A DNA stretch of 64,000 nt from Olivibacter jilunii (GCF_900607235.1 NZ_LR027855.1:85810-149809), one strand, 5' to 3'. Shown: positions 18,978-28,110, counted from the first letter of the stretch. Made by a program: numbers and translations. The notes: generated from the sequence alone by a model not told the origin.

Positions 18978-19514
18978 ATGAAAAAACGATCAATTGCTAT
19001 TGACATGGATGGCGTCTTAGCCGACACGGAAAGTCAGTATTTACATTATTATGAGCAGGAATATGGAAAGCGTTTAACGAAGGACATCTTCCATAATGTC
19101 CCCGAGGCGGAAGCTTTGCCAAACGGATCTATATTTAAATACCTTTATACACCGGGTTTTTTTAGAACGATACCGGTAATGGCGGGAGCAGTGGGAGCTG
19201 TAAGGAGGCTTCAGACGCGATATGAAGTTTACATTGTTTCTGCCGCGATGGAATTTCCACTTTCTCTATTTGAAAAGAAGGAATGGCTTGCTGAACATTT
19301 TCCATTTATTCACTGGCACAACATCATTTTTTGCGGAGACAAAAGTATTATTGATACCGACTTTATGATTGATGACTATTGTAAGAATCTGGATTTCTGC
19401 AAAGGAAAACCCATTTTGTTTAGCGCTGGTCATAATGCCGGTATAACCCATCATCTTCGCGCTAATAATTGGCAGGAAATACTTGATATACTGGACGTAG
19501 TCCCTACAAATTAA
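18978..19514 (+). CDS. 5'(3')-deoxyribonucleotidase (HAD superfamily, NT5C type)
   Basis: This 178-residue HAD phosphatase has motif I DMDGVLADTES (nucleophile and acid Asp), a small cap, motif II VSAAMEF, and the motif III/IV region with IDDYCKNLDFC. The NT5C family dephosphorylates deoxynucleoside monophosphates. The ATG at 18978 (MKKRSIAIDMDG) is chosen because the open frame upstream lies inside the third operator. Its gene is divergent from, and probably repressed by, the DeoR regulator, which suggests a role in deoxynucleotide or sugar-phosphate turnover. Its 3' end overlaps the convergent LytTR gene by 4 bp. Confidence 0.9.
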   Translation: MKKRSIAIDMDGVLADTESQYLHYYEQEYGKRLTKDIFHNVPEAEALPNGSIFKYLYTPGFFRTIPVMAGAVGAVRRLQTRYEVYIVSAAMEFPLSLFEKKEWLAEHFPFIHWHNIIFCGDKSIIDTDFMIDDYCKNLDFCKGKPILFSAGHNAGITHHLRANNWQEILDILDVVPTN

Positions 19515-20257
19515 CGAGACAAGGTCTTTTTATCTAGCCAAGCTGAAAAAGCGTCCTTAAAGATGTTTCCAATAGGAATACTTCTTTGAGGATAATAAGC
19601 TAACCTAATTTGGTTTCCCTCTATCGCACGAACATGCTTTAGTGCGATAATATAGGACTTATGAATTCTCATAAAAGCCGTTTTGCTTAAATGCTTTTCT
19701 ATTTCCTTCATGGTAATGAATGCAATGATTCGTTCGCCATGATCTAAATAGATAGAAATATAGTTTTTAAGTCCTTCAATGATGACAATCTTACTTACGT
19801 CTATTTTAAATAGTTTTCCTTTGCGATCTGTTTTTATAAAGAGGTACGGACTACCTGGTAGTTCAACTTCGTTTTTGTTATCTTGATGATTTTGAACTTT
19901 ATTAACAGCCTGCAAAAATCGGTCAAAGGAAATAGGTTTAAGCAAATAATCAACAACAGCAAATTCATAGCCCGTGAGTGCATACTCCGTGTAAGCTGTT
20001 GTGAGAACAACTTGTACATCCATATTTAGGACGTTAAGTAACTCTATTCCGGTAAGGTAGGGCATCTGCACATCCAAAAAAAGTAGATCAACCGGCTTTG
20101 CTTTGATTGCCGACAAAGCGCTCACTGGCTCCGTAGACGAGCCAACTAGCTCCAGAAATGGAACTTTTCCGATATGATGTGTTAAAAGATCAATCGCGTG
20201 TTCTTCATCGTCAATTACAAAGCAGCTCATCCTTTGGCGGGTATCTTCTTTTATCAT
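19511..20257 (-). CDS. LytTR-family response regulator (WD40-Omp85 operon)
   Basis: This 248-residue regulator has a receiver with VIDDEEHAI, the phosphoacceptor Asp in LLFLDVQMPYLTG, Thr in VLTTAY and Lys in LLKPISFDRF. A LytTR domain follows (about 145-245: YLFIKTDRKGKLFKIDVSKIV, then FMRIHKSYIIALKHVRAIEG). The start may instead be the internal ATG at 20230 (MSCFVIDDEE), closer to family practice. It lies 8 bp after the LytS-type kinase, which in turn follows the WD40-Omp85 gene by 20 bp, so the three are probably one operon. Its target genes are unknown. Confidence 0.93.
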   Translation of the reverse strand: MIKEDTRQRMSCFVIDDEEHAIDLLTHHIGKVPFLELVGSSTEPVSALSAIKAKPVDLLFLDVQMPYLTGIELLNVLNMDVQVVLTTAYTEYALTGYEFAVVDYLLKPISFDRFLQAVNKVQNHQDNKNEVELPGSPYLFIKTDRKGKLFKIDVSKIVIIEGLKNYISIYLDHGERIIAFITMKEIEKHLSKTAFMRIHKSYIIALKHVRAIEGNQIRLAYYPQRSIPIGNIFKDAFSAWLDKKTLSR

Positions 20258-20265
20258 GGCTAAAA

Positions 20266-21357
20266 CTATTGTTCGATCGGAATTTGCAATAATACGGAAA
20301 ATGTCGCTTTATCTTCCTGCACTACAAAGCGATGTTTATCTCCATAGATTAAATGTAACCGCTGCCGGATATTACTTAAGCCTATACCATTCGAAAGTTC
20401 CTTGCGTCCTTCTCCCTTTTTATTTTTTATGGAGAAAAAGAAATGTTGGTCTTGTTCTAACAAGTTGATTTCCAGTGGATATTTAACATCCAACAAATCG
20501 CCATGCTTAAATGCATTTTCTACCAAGGTTATCAAAACTAACGGGATAATCTTGAGTTGCTTATTCTTCACCTGATCGTCATACTTAATATTCAGTCGAC
20601 TATTGAGTCTTTTCTGGTTAATTTCAATAATGTTCTGCAAGTGTACAATCTCTTTTTCGAGCACCACCTTTCCTTCCTTATCTTCCTCTACGGTTAAAGC
20701 ATAGCGCATAATATCAGACAACAACAATACAGCCTTGGCCAGATCTTCATCGAGTCGAATACTCTTTGAATAAATAAAACTTAAGGAATTGAATAAAAAA
20801 TGAGGATTAATCTGATGTTTAAGAGCGCTCAATTCGGCCTGTGCCCTTTGCTTTTCTAAAACTATTTGCTGCCTTTTCCGATGCCACCACTCGATGGTTA
20901 AAGACGCGCCAATGCAAATGAGTATATCAAAAATGGAAAACACAATGAACCATAGCATAAACCATGCAAAGCTATCTTCCGGAATGAGCGTTTTGGAGTC
21001 TTGTATATGACGAACCGAATGCATGGAGTTGGTTTCCAAAGAATCAAAATATCCATAGCTAAATTTGATAAGGTAGAGGATAATAAAACAGAGGATTGGT
21101 TTTTTCCATTTTCCTTCGCGAATAACCGGAAGTATAATATAAAAAATTAGAAAAAAGTACGACAATACATTTTCTGTTATAAAAAGGATGGCATTTATAA
21201 CAAAACCATAGCGTCTACCAAAGTAAAATACCGCCTCCTGCGGATTAGACACATAAGAAATAAAAAAAACAAAACAGTATAAAAATACACCAAACAGGGA
21301 AAGAACAGCAAAACGTTTCCACTGCTTGTGAATCAATATTTTAAGTTGCTGCATCAT
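20266..21357 (-). CDS. LytS-type sensor kinase (WD40-Omp85 operon)
   Basis: This 363-residue kinase has about four TM helices in residues 15-165 (FAVLSLFGVFLYCFVFFIS, FFLIFYIILPVI, ILCFIILYLIKFSYGYF, FAWFMLWFIVFSIFDILIC), a coiled-coil linker, then LKHQINPHFLFNSLSFIYS with the phosphorylated His and an ATPase domain (LVENAFKHGD, NGIGLSNIRQRLHLIYGD). It is the middle gene of the putative operon WD40-Omp85, kinase, LytTR regulator. The second kinase in this window (11630-12682) has the same fold but is clearly divergent in sequence. Confidence 0.94.
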   Translation of the reverse strand: MMQQLKILIHKQWKRFAVLSLFGVFLYCFVFFISYVSNPQEAVFYFGRRYGFVINAILFITENVLSYFFLIFYIILPVIREGKWKKPILCFIILYLIKFSYGYFDSLETNSMHSVRHIQDSKTLIPEDSFAWFMLWFIVFSIFDILICIGASLTIEWWHRKRQQIVLEKQRAQAELSALKHQINPHFLFNSLSFIYSKSIRLDEDLAKAVLLLSDIMRYALTVEEDKEGKVVLEKEIVHLQNIIEINQKRLNSRLNIKYDDQVKNKQLKIIPLVLITLVENAFKHGDLLDVKYPLEINLLEQDQHFFFSIKNKKGEGRKELSNGIGLSNIRQRLHLIYGDKHRFVVQEDKATFSVLLQIPIEQ

Positions 21358-21377
21358 CCTTCCCTTAAAATTTCGTT

Positions 21378-23384
21378 TTAGAACGCAACACCGGTGCCCG
21401 CAAAAGCGCCAAAATCGCCCTTACTTGTTAAACCAAAATCGACACGGGTATACAATCGATATCTTGGAATAAGCTGTTGCCTAAAGCCAACACCATAGAA
21501 TGCCTTAATGGAGGCTTTGTAATCTTTAAAGAAATTTTTTGCACCATCTCCCAAACCGGCGAAAATGGCATATCCAAAGCGACGGTCGGCGCTTGAAAAG
21601 TAAGATCGATACTCCGCTTGCACACTAAACACCTGCTCTGCGATATATAAATTTCGCCAAACGCCCCTAAATGCTCTATCGGCGGTTATATAAGGCAGCT
21701 GATAAAAAGGAGCTTCACCTCCCCACGTTGCGTTAAACATTCCTTGGAAAGCTAATACATCGCCTTGTACAAGCCAATCTACAGGTATAAATTTCCGATA
21801 ATCAAATTTCAATTCCTGATACTGATAATCGCTGATAATTTCTTGATTAAACCAGTAATAATTAATCTCTAACCTACTTCCCTTTGTGGGAAATAGAACA
21901 TCATTTCGCTTGTCCATGCGTAGGGTAGGACCGATACCAAAAAGCCAACCTCCTTGGCCGCCGTGAAAATTGGACGTGGGCTTTTCCTCAAAATCCAATT
22001 CATTATCTTTTCTCAATTTATAGTTAATTCCTACAAAGAACTGATCGGATAAAATCCTGCTCACCGATCCTTCTAACACAAAATTGTCCGAAACATAGGC
22101 CGTTTTATGACGATCGTTGCTTTCTCTTCCAATGCCGAAAAAATAGTTTTTTGCATTGTTTGTAAACAAGAAATTGTTCGTAAAATACCACTTTTCTTTA
22201 TAGTAAGCTTCCATATAAGCGCCCACTGCCAATTGCTTTCCATTGAAGCCGTAACTGACAATTGGAGCAAAGATGGTTGGTTGTGAAAATCGGGAAGCAT
22301 GACCGGTCTTTGGGTACCAAATCATCGTAGCGCCCGCACCTACAATAAAACCTGCTTCTCGCTTGAACCCAATGATGGGTTGTGGCAAAAATTTCAGCCT
22401 TTTCCCTTCATGGTTTTTAGAAGAAGACAAGCGATCATGTATTTCCTGTGAAGCTTCTATGTCTATGGGAACTGTTGTCCAACCTTGTTCTTTTTTTATG
22501 AGTATATTATTATCTTTAGTAAAACCTGGAGGAGTAAAAATATTTGATAGTTCTTGCTCCTTGTTTTTTTGAACGGGATTCCAAATGGATAGGCGACCGT
22601 CCACATCAACGCTAACTATATTTTCGCCGACACGATCGTAACCCAACCAAGTAATTTTTGATGAGCCTGTTTTGATTTCCCGAATTAAGGTATCTTGAAA
22701 ATCGCGAATCTGTATGTTATTTTCTGCCGTTACACTTGCTATTTCTTGCTTGTTGGGATGGAAGATCAATAAGCGTTGCTTTTCTTTTTCCCAGTTAACG
22801 TTTACTTTGGTTAGCGACTCGTAATCTAATAACTGGATAAGCCGATTGTTTGTAAATCCAATCAACTTACCATCGTAACTGATACCGACCGCATTAATGT
22901 CGGATGCAATATTCCTAGTCGCAATCGCTTTCCATGTGTTTGTATCATACTTGGTCATTCTTGCATTAAAAGTTTTCACGGAATGAACAAATACGCATTC
23001 TTTTTTTACAGGGCTAAAAGCAGCCAATTTCGTTTTAAAAGGAAGCCGCGCAAGCTGGCGTATGATATCTCTACTTAGTGCGTAAATTGTGGTTTGTCCG
23101 TCATTCCCCGAGGCTACCAAAAACTGTCCGTCCGGCGAAAAGGTCAACAAACCGCCTACACCTCTTCCAGGCACCAATAATTCATTCACTATAGCCTTTG
23201 TACGCATGTCCTGAAATAAGATCCGGTCGGGTAGTTCGCTCACGGAAAGGGACAACGTAGGATTGACACGCTCTTGCAAGGTGATTGCCTTTTGGCCATG
23301 TACCGTAAAGACACTGATGAGTGCGAGTAGGAAACAAGCAATCTGTTTTATAACTTCTTTTTTTAAACTCAACGAAAAAATCAT
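21378..23384 (-). CDS. WD40-like beta-propeller fused to an Omp85/BamA-type barrel
   Basis: This 668-residue protein has a signal peptide (cleavage after VFTVHGQ, about 30). Residues 35-330 are WD40/YVTN-like blades (LLTFSPDGQFLVASGNDGQTTIYAL, AVGISYDGKLIGFTNNRLIQLLDY, HPNKQEIASVTAENNIQIRDF). About residues 370-668 form a surface-antigen barrel like the C-terminus of BamA or patatin-associated Omp85 proteins: it has LFPTKGSRLEINYYWF, the VRGF-loop equivalent DRAFRGVW near 570, and a terminal Phe as in outer-membrane beta-signals. No POTRA domains are visible between them. The gene is followed by a LytS/LytR pair in the same operon. The architecture is unusual; assignment of both halves is by motif. 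Confidence 0.8.
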   Translation of the reverse strand: MIFSLSLKKEVIKQIACFLLALISVFTVHGQKAITLQERVNPTLSLSVSELPDRILFQDMRTKAIVNELLVPGRGVGGLLTFSPDGQFLVASGNDGQTTIYALSRDIIRQLARLPFKTKLAAFSPVKKECVFVHSVKTFNARMTKYDTNTWKAIATRNIASDINAVGISYDGKLIGFTNNRLIQLLDYESLTKVNVNWEKEKQRLLIFHPNKQEIASVTAENNIQIRDFQDTLIREIKTGSSKITWLGYDRVGENIVSVDVDGRLSIWNPVQKNKEQELSNIFTPPGFTKDNNILIKKEQGWTTVPIDIEASQEIHDRLSSSKNHEGKRLKFLPQPIIGFKREAGFIVGAGATMIWYPKTGHASRFSQPTIFAPIVSYGFNGKQLAVGAYMEAYYKEKWYFTNNFLFTNNAKNYFFGIGRESNDRHKTAYVSDNFVLEGSVSRILSDQFFVGINYKLRKDNELDFEEKPTSNFHGGQGGWLFGIGPTLRMDKRNDVLFPTKGSRLEINYYWFNQEIISDYQYQELKFDYRKFIPVDWLVQGDVLAFQGMFNATWGGEAPFYQLPYITADRAFRGVWRNLYIAEQVFSVQAEYRSYFSSADRRFGYAIFAGLGDGAKNFFKDYKASIKAFYGVGFRQQLIPRYRLYTRVDFGLTSKGDFGAFAGTGVAF

Positions 23385-23491
23385 GTAAAATATGTTAATT
23401 CACAGCATGGAAACCGGACTAAAATAAAAGACATTTACCGAATTGCGAAATAGAATACACCAACTTAAGCACTAATTCTACCAACAGCTAT

Positions 23492-24139
23492 TTATTCGGG
23501 ACCAGTTTTGGATTTCTTATAAACAATACCCTTTATAAAACCGGCATAGTGTAGGGAAGAGAAAAGCATCTGATACCGGTTGCGCTGAAAATAGGGGCTC
23601 ATATCGATGAGATTGCGTGCTTCAACTTGGCACAGATACCCAAAAAATTTATACATAAGTTTGAGCATTCCCTTTTTCCAGCCGTTTTTCTTATTCGGAT
23701 CAAGATAAAAATCAGCATAAAGCCAGAGGCCTTCGCTTGCCAGTAATCTCGTCAAATGACCAAATACTTTTTCCGCTTTTGGTCGCAAAAAATTATCGAA
23801 CAAAAAGGAAGTGATGATCACATCATAAGAATTTTGAAGTGCCTCAAAATCTTCAATGGCTTGCTCAACAAATACAACCTTGTTATTAGCACAATTACGA
23901 TCTCGGGCCATTCGCAACATTTTTTCTGAAATTTCCACATAGGTTATCGTTAAACCTTCGGGATGTAACTTGGCCAGCGCCTCCAGTATCCATCCCGATC
24001 CACCTCCAACAATCAAAATACGACTATCCGCTGCAATGCTGTGTATCAGATCTAATTGAACGTTGACCTGCGCCCGCCCGAACACCAATCGGCTTAACCT
24101 ATCATATAAGGGCGCAATATTATCATAGTTATTCTTCAT
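23492..24139 (-). CDS. Class I SAM-dependent methyltransferase
   Basis: This 215-residue enzyme has the SAM-binding Rossmann motif I ILIVGGGSGWILEAL (about 40-54), motif II TYVEISEKMLRMAR, and an acidic motif near VVFVEQAIEDFE, followed by VIITSFLFDNFLRP. The start is placed at ATG 24137-24139 (MKNNYDNIAPLYDRLSRLVFG); an upstream in-frame start at 24166 would overlap the UbiA-type gene by 20 bp. It follows that gene by 7 bp. The pairing with a prenyltransferase-fold membrane protein suggests modification of a prenylated lipid or quinone, but no specific substrate is visible. Confidence 0.85.
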   Translation of the reverse strand: MKNNYDNIAPLYDRLSRLVFGRAQVNVQLDLIHSIAADSRILIVGGGSGWILEALAKLHPEGLTITYVEISEKMLRMARDRNCANNKVVFVEQAIEDFEALQNSYDVIITSFLFDNFLRPKAEKVFGHLTRLLASEGLWLYADFYLDPNKKNGWKKGMLKLMYKFFGYLCQVEARNLIDMSPYFQRNRYQMLFSSLHYAGFIKGIVYKKSKTGPE

Positions 24140-24146
24140 CGTATTG

Positions 24147-25055
24147 TTACACAAATTGCATGGCAAATATTCCGCAAATTGCTTTCACCAGTAACAAACC
24201 GTCAATAACAATTAGGTAATAAAGTATCCGATGCCGCTTATGCATAGAATAAGCCACTACCAAAGATAAGGCGAAAGGGAAAATATTGATCACTAAAGGA
24301 ATGAAGCTAAAATGCCTATAATAGCCGAAAATGACCATGGATAGGACACCTACGGATAGCAATGGAATTAATAGCTGAAAGATTGTATTTCGAAGACCAA
24401 ATCTCACGACAAACGTTTTTAATTGCTTATTGGCATCCTCTGCATAATCTTTAATATCGAACATGATGGCATTTACCGTACAGAACATAAAGGTTTTAAC
24501 AAAAAGCCATAGCACAAGAAAGGGATCGACCGAATTTAGCGGGTGCTGTATTTTCAACATAATAATAGGAAAAAGGTTGACGCAACATGCCCAGACGAAT
24601 CCGATGATAAAGGCCTTCAATAAACCCGAATTTCGAATATTCAGCGCCATAAATGATCGGGGTAAAAGTCCGTAATATAAAATAATTGCAACGAGTACAA
24701 TAATAAGAATCAACCAATAAATCCAATGTAGGGAGCTCAACGACTGTATGTTTTGCCAAATCAGCCCTAAAGCAAGCAGTAGGCTGATCAAAATGGAAAA
24801 TCCTAAGTTTCCTTTAGCAAATCGGATATTTTGTTGATACCATTGGGTGCGCGGATTGTTATGTCTACTGCTTACTGTTACATTGATATAAGCATATGTA
24901 TAGTATGCCATCGTTGCAAAAAACAAAAGCAGATAATAAGCTGTATTATTAAAAGGAATGGCAAGTTGAACGGCGGTTTCCAGCGATAAGGCGATGGCCA
25001 GAATACCGACAAAAATGTTTCCAAAAAACACAAATTTAATAAAGCGATCTATCAT
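24147..25055 (-). CDS. UbiA-superfamily membrane prenyltransferase-like protein
   Basis: This 302-residue integral membrane protein has about eight to nine TM helices. One Asp-rich motif is clear, DIKDYAEDANKQL (about residues 199-211), matching the second Mg-binding motif of UbiA enzymes. The first motif (NDxxDxxxD) is not recognisable: the matching region reads YTYAYINVTVSSRHNN. Activity could therefore be altered or lost. It lies immediately upstream of the methyltransferase gene on the same strand, which favours a joint lipid-modifying role. Enzyme identity is not assigned. Confidence 0.75.
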   Translation of the reverse strand: MIDRFIKFVFFGNIFVGILAIALSLETAVQLAIPFNNTAYYLLLFFATMAYYTYAYINVTVSSRHNNPRTQWYQQNIRFAKGNLGFSILISLLLALGLIWQNIQSLSSLHWIYWLILIIVLVAIILYYGLLPRSFMALNIRNSGLLKAFIIGFVWACCVNLFPIIMLKIQHPLNSVDPFLVLWLFVKTFMFCTVNAIMFDIKDYAEDANKQLKTFVVRFGLRNTIFQLLIPLLSVGVLSMVIFGYYRHFSFIPLVINIFPFALSLVVAYSMHKRHRILYYLIVIDGLLLVKAICGIFAMQFV

Positions 25056-25216
25056 GCCCTCAACGGATATGGAAGCTAAAATACAGTTTTTGTATCTGAT
25101 TGACCGGAGTTTTTTTCATCATACTTTTGCGGAAATTTAATCGGATGACTTGCATATTAACTTAGCTTATTAGTATATTGCTTTAAGTGTTAGCGCTTGA
25201 GTTTAAATTTAATTTT

Positions 25217-26050
25217 ATGAAGACGCTTTTAGTACTAACGGATTTTTCTGACGCAGCCACACATGCTGCGAAATACGCTGCTATCTTAGCGAAGCAGTTG
25301 AAAATCGCACGTATATTATTATTCAATAAGTTGCCGAGTATTACATCAATTCCCAGCAGTCCGTTGGTAGTAAATAAAACACACGAAACCAAAGAGGAAT
25401 CGATGACGCATTTAAAGCGATTGGTTAATGAACTGAAATTTTTAAAACATACGGACACCGAATTGACCTACTTAGCAAAAGAAGGTGATTTGGATGAGCT
25501 TACCAATGATTTAATCAACAAATATCAGGTGGACTACGTGGTGATGGGTTTAACCGGTAAAAGTAAACTTGAGCAAACCCTAATAGGAAGCAATACCATA
25601 AAGATCGCTAAAACTGTCAACCGGCCCCTATTAATTGTGCCCGAGTCTGCAAAGCTTACACCTATCACTAAAATCGCATCGGTGATCGATCTGCAAGATC
25701 CTAAACAGGCGCAAACAATAACCAATTTATTGAATCCTTTGCATTTCCATAACCACCTCGAACTCTACGTGCTCAGTCATGAAAGCGAAGGCATACCGCT
25801 ACAAACCTTGCACAATCATAATTTTACCGCTGTAAAGGAAAAAATTAGTCGATACAATCCCAAGTACTATGCCATCAGCGAAATTGATATTGTAAGGGAA
25901 ATATTGGAGTTCTCCAAGTCGCATGACATCTCGTTAATCGTCCATATTGAGAAGAAAAGAAACTTTTTTGAAAGCCTCTTCTTAACAGACATTACCGAGC
26001 GGATGGCTTATGTAACCCATATACCATTACTTTTAGCAAAGCAGGCGTGA
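25217..26050 (+). CDS. Universal stress protein (two UspA domains)
   Basis: This 277-residue cytoplasmic protein has a complete N-terminal UspA domain, with MKTLLVLTDFSDAATHAAKYAA and the ATP-binding type loop VMGLTGKSKLEQTLIGSNTIKIA. A degenerate second domain follows (about 150-277, with IVHIEKKRNFFESLFLTDITERMAYVTHIPLLLA). ATG 25217 is chosen over an in-frame TTG at 25187 because the family begins with this strand. It is monocistronic. The role is probably stress signalling or nucleotide binding; no partner is suggested by the neighbours. Confidence 0.9.
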   Translation: MKTLLVLTDFSDAATHAAKYAAILAKQLKIARILLFNKLPSITSIPSSPLVVNKTHETKEESMTHLKRLVNELKFLKHTDTELTYLAKEGDLDELTNDLINKYQVDYVVMGLTGKSKLEQTLIGSNTIKIAKTVNRPLLIVPESAKLTPITKIASVIDLQDPKQAQTITNLLNPLHFHNHLELYVLSHESEGIPLQTLHNHNFTAVKEKISRYNPKYYAISEIDIVREILEFSKSHDISLIVHIEKKRNFFESLFLTDITERMAYVTHIPLLLAKQA

Positions 26051-26231
26051 ATTAGGCTTTAGGCTTTTAGGCATTAGGCATTAGGCTATAAGCAGTAAGC
26101 TTTATAGTAAGCCTTAAGGTATAAGCTATAAGCAGTAAGCTTTAAGCCCACAAAAGCCCATCATCACATCAGCTAACCGACCGTAGGGAGCTCATGAATG
26201 CCTTTAAAGTGAACACGAATGAATAATTATC
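26051..26231. repeat. Left copy of an inverted repeat: TAAGC/TTAGGC heptads plus 71-bp block
   Basis: Directly after the Usp stop codon, 7-nt words of the type ATTAGGC, TATAAGC and AGTAAGC fill about 26051-26150. They are followed by a 71-bp block (26161-26231) that recurs as an exact reverse complement at 34743-34813. The heptads also have a reverse-complement counterpart at 34956-35065. Similarity continues weakly to about 26310. The spacer from 26051 to 26497 holds no intact gene. Confidence 0.9.
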
Positions 26232-26283
26232 ACATTGGCTAATTGGCTCATCATCACATTGGCTAATAAACTACTTTTCTACT

Positions 26284-26477
26284 CAACCACTCAACTATTT
26301 CCCTAATAAAAAAATAATTGAAGCCATAGGGGTAGATGAAGGAACGGTTGTCATAGTAGCAAAGAAGGGAAGCGGAATGAGGAAGGTTATCGGTATTTCA
26401 TAAAAAAATAGAGGAAGAAAATGATAAACGTGCTAGGATACGCGCAAGAATTGTATATGACAGCGAGTTTATCTAAG
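26284..26477 (+). pseudogene. Decayed coding remnant, unrecognised
   Basis: An open stretch with protein-like composition encodes KKIIEAIGVDEGTVVIVAKKG then SGMRKVIGIS and ends at TAA 26401-26403, without any start codon. In a different frame the sequence continues as KKIEEENDKRARIRARIVYDSEFI to a stop at 26475-26477. The switch falls at a run of A residues. I do not recognise the family; the call rests only on composition and position. Confidence 0.25.
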
Positions 26478-26481
26478 TTTG
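26451..26481 (+). promoter_or_regulatory. Promoter of the ECF sigma gene
   Basis: TTG (26451-26453) and TAAGTTTG (26474-26481) are separated by 20 bp, matching the Bacteroidota housekeeping consensus. The -7 element ends 16 bp before the sigma factor start. The same TAAGTTTG word appears ahead of mqnE and the DUF6580 gene. Confidence 0.7.
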
Positions 26482-26497
26482 ACTTGATATAGCTTAT

Positions 26498-27097
26498 ATG
26501 CTAACACAATTAAATATGCAGAGCGACAACGTCACGCTTAACCTGTTGCAACAGGGGAATGAAGAAATTTTCGAAAATGTTTTTAAACAGCACTTCAATA
26601 GTCTACATGCTTACGCTTTTACAATTTTAAAAGATGCCGTTGCAGCAGAGGAGATCGTACAATCACTTTTTTTAAAACTCTGGGAAAAAAGAGAGAATCT
26701 GGACATACGAAGCTCACTAAAATCGTACCTATATCGAGCTACTTACAATGATTGCATGAACACCATTAAGCATTGGCAGGTAAAACAAAGACACCAAGAT
26801 CATATTACTTATGTAAATGATTTCACCTACGAACATACTGCTAATCAGCTGCATGAAAACGAACTAAAAAGGGAACTTCAAAAGGCCTTAAACGTATTAC
26901 CGGAAAAATGTCGAACAGTTTTTCAGATGAGTCGCTTTGAGGAGTTAAAGTATCAGGAGATCGCAGACAGACTAGAGATATCGATTAAGACCGTGGAGAA
27001 TCAAATGGGAAAGGCACTGAAAATATTACGGACGGAATTGGCTGATTATTTGCCGCTTATGGTTTATTGTTTACTAAAATTATTTCTCGGGCAATGA
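26498..27097 (+). CDS. ECF sigma-70 factor
   Basis: This 199-residue extracytoplasmic-function sigma factor has region 2 (FNSLHAYAFTILKDAVAAEEIVQSLFLKLWEKREN, about 30-65) and region 4 (ALNVLPEKCRTVFQMSRFEELKYQEIADRLEISIKTVENQMGKALKILR, about 130-180). Bacteroidota factors of this type are held by a membrane FecR anti-sigma factor. Here FecR overlaps it by 4 bp. ATG 26498 is used; ATG 26516 is possible. Two secreted solenoid-repeat proteins follow downstream and are the natural candidates for its signal chain. Confidence 0.95.
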   Translation: MLTQLNMQSDNVTLNLLQQGNEEIFENVFKQHFNSLHAYAFTILKDAVAAEEIVQSLFLKLWEKRENLDIRSSLKSYLYRATYNDCMNTIKHWQVKQRHQDHITYVNDFTYEHTANQLHENELKRELQKALNVLPEKCRTVFQMSRFEELKYQEIADRLEISIKTVENQMGKALKILRTELADYLPLMVYCLLKLFLGQ

Positions 27098-28110
27098 AAG
27101 ATGAATTACTTATAAAATTCCTTCTTAAGGAAGCATCTCCTGAGGAAGATCAAGATGTACAAGCTTGGCTTGCAGAGGACCAGGCCAACCGGAAAAAGTT
27201 TGAACAATTCAAATTGATTTGGGATACCAGCAAGCAGCTTGCGTTGCAGCAACCTATGGACGAAGATATAGCATGGAAAAGGTTTCAACTGCTGAGAGAT
27301 CAACGCTTTGAAAGACCCCCAGAAGATGTCGACGAGGGCGATTCAATACCACATCTTCAAGAATATCAAGGTAAGGGTACGGGATGGTTAAGGGTAGCGG
27401 CAAGCATCCTAGCGGTTATGGGTTTAATGACAGGTATTTACCTTTACATTATAGCACCAAAGCATCCGTATTTGCATAGCATTGAGGTGACGGCTAATGA
27501 AACGCCCCTAACCGATACTTTACCGGACGGAACCGTTGTAACACTTAACAGTCATGCTAAACTCAGCTATACCGAAGATTTATTTAACGGCCAACGCAAA
27601 GTATATATGTCGGGGGAGGCTTTTTTTGATGTGGCCAGCGACAAGAAACGCCCTTTCAATGTAGCCGTAAAAGATTTGACGATCAACGTACTGGGCACTT
27701 CGTTTAATGTAAAAAGCAACAGAAAATTGACGGAGGTTATTGTGGAGACCGGAGCTGTTCAAGTAAGTCGAGAAGATGTAATTATCAAATTAAAGCCAGA
27801 CGAAAAAGCCATTGCAATGGTAGAACAAAAGGGCCTTAAACAGGAAAAGCAACACGATAAACTGTATGACTACTACAGAAGTAGGATGTTTAAATTAGAC
27901 GGGACCCCTTTGTGGCGATTTGTAGAAGTACTCAACGAAGTTTATCAAGTGCGGATTGTACCGGAGAATATAGCCACAGGCAATTTGCCAATAACTACTA
28001 CCTTTGACAATGATTCTTTACCCGGCATCTTGCATACGTTATGTAAAACATTACGATTGGAAATGGAAAAAAATGGTAAAACAATTATATTAAAAAAAGA
28101 AACGTTATAA
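27094..28110 (+). CDS. FecR-family anti-sigma factor
   Basis: This 338-residue protein has a cytoplasmic N-terminal anti-sigma part (1-105), one TM helix (WLRVAASILAVMGLMTGIYLYIIAP), then a periplasmic FecR domain (TLPDGTVVTLNSHAKLSYTEDL, AFFDVASDKKRPFNV, VLGTSFNVKS, ETGAVQVS) and a DUF4974-type C-terminal domain (FVEVLNEVYQVRIVPEN). ATG 27094 overlaps the sigma stop by 4 bp (ATGA), so the pair is coupled; an upstream TTG at 27067 is disfavoured. The gene 21 bp downstream encodes an STN-domain protein, the class that contacts FecR periplasmic domains. Confidence 0.95.
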   Translation: MKDELLIKFLLKEASPEEDQDVQAWLAEDQANRKKFEQFKLIWDTSKQLALQQPMDEDIAWKRFQLLRDQRFERPPEDVDEGDSIPHLQEYQGKGTGWLRVAASILAVMGLMTGIYLYIIAPKHPYLHSIEVTANETPLTDTLPDGTVVTLNSHAKLSYTEDLFNGQRKVYMSGEAFFDVASDKKRPFNVAVKDLTINVLGTSFNVKSNRKLTEVIVETGAVQVSREDVIIKLKPDEKAIAMVEQKGLKQEKQHDKLYDYYRSRMFKLDGTPLWRFVEVLNEVYQVRIVPENIATGNLPITTTFDNDSLPGILHTLCKTLRLEMEKNGKTIILKKETL

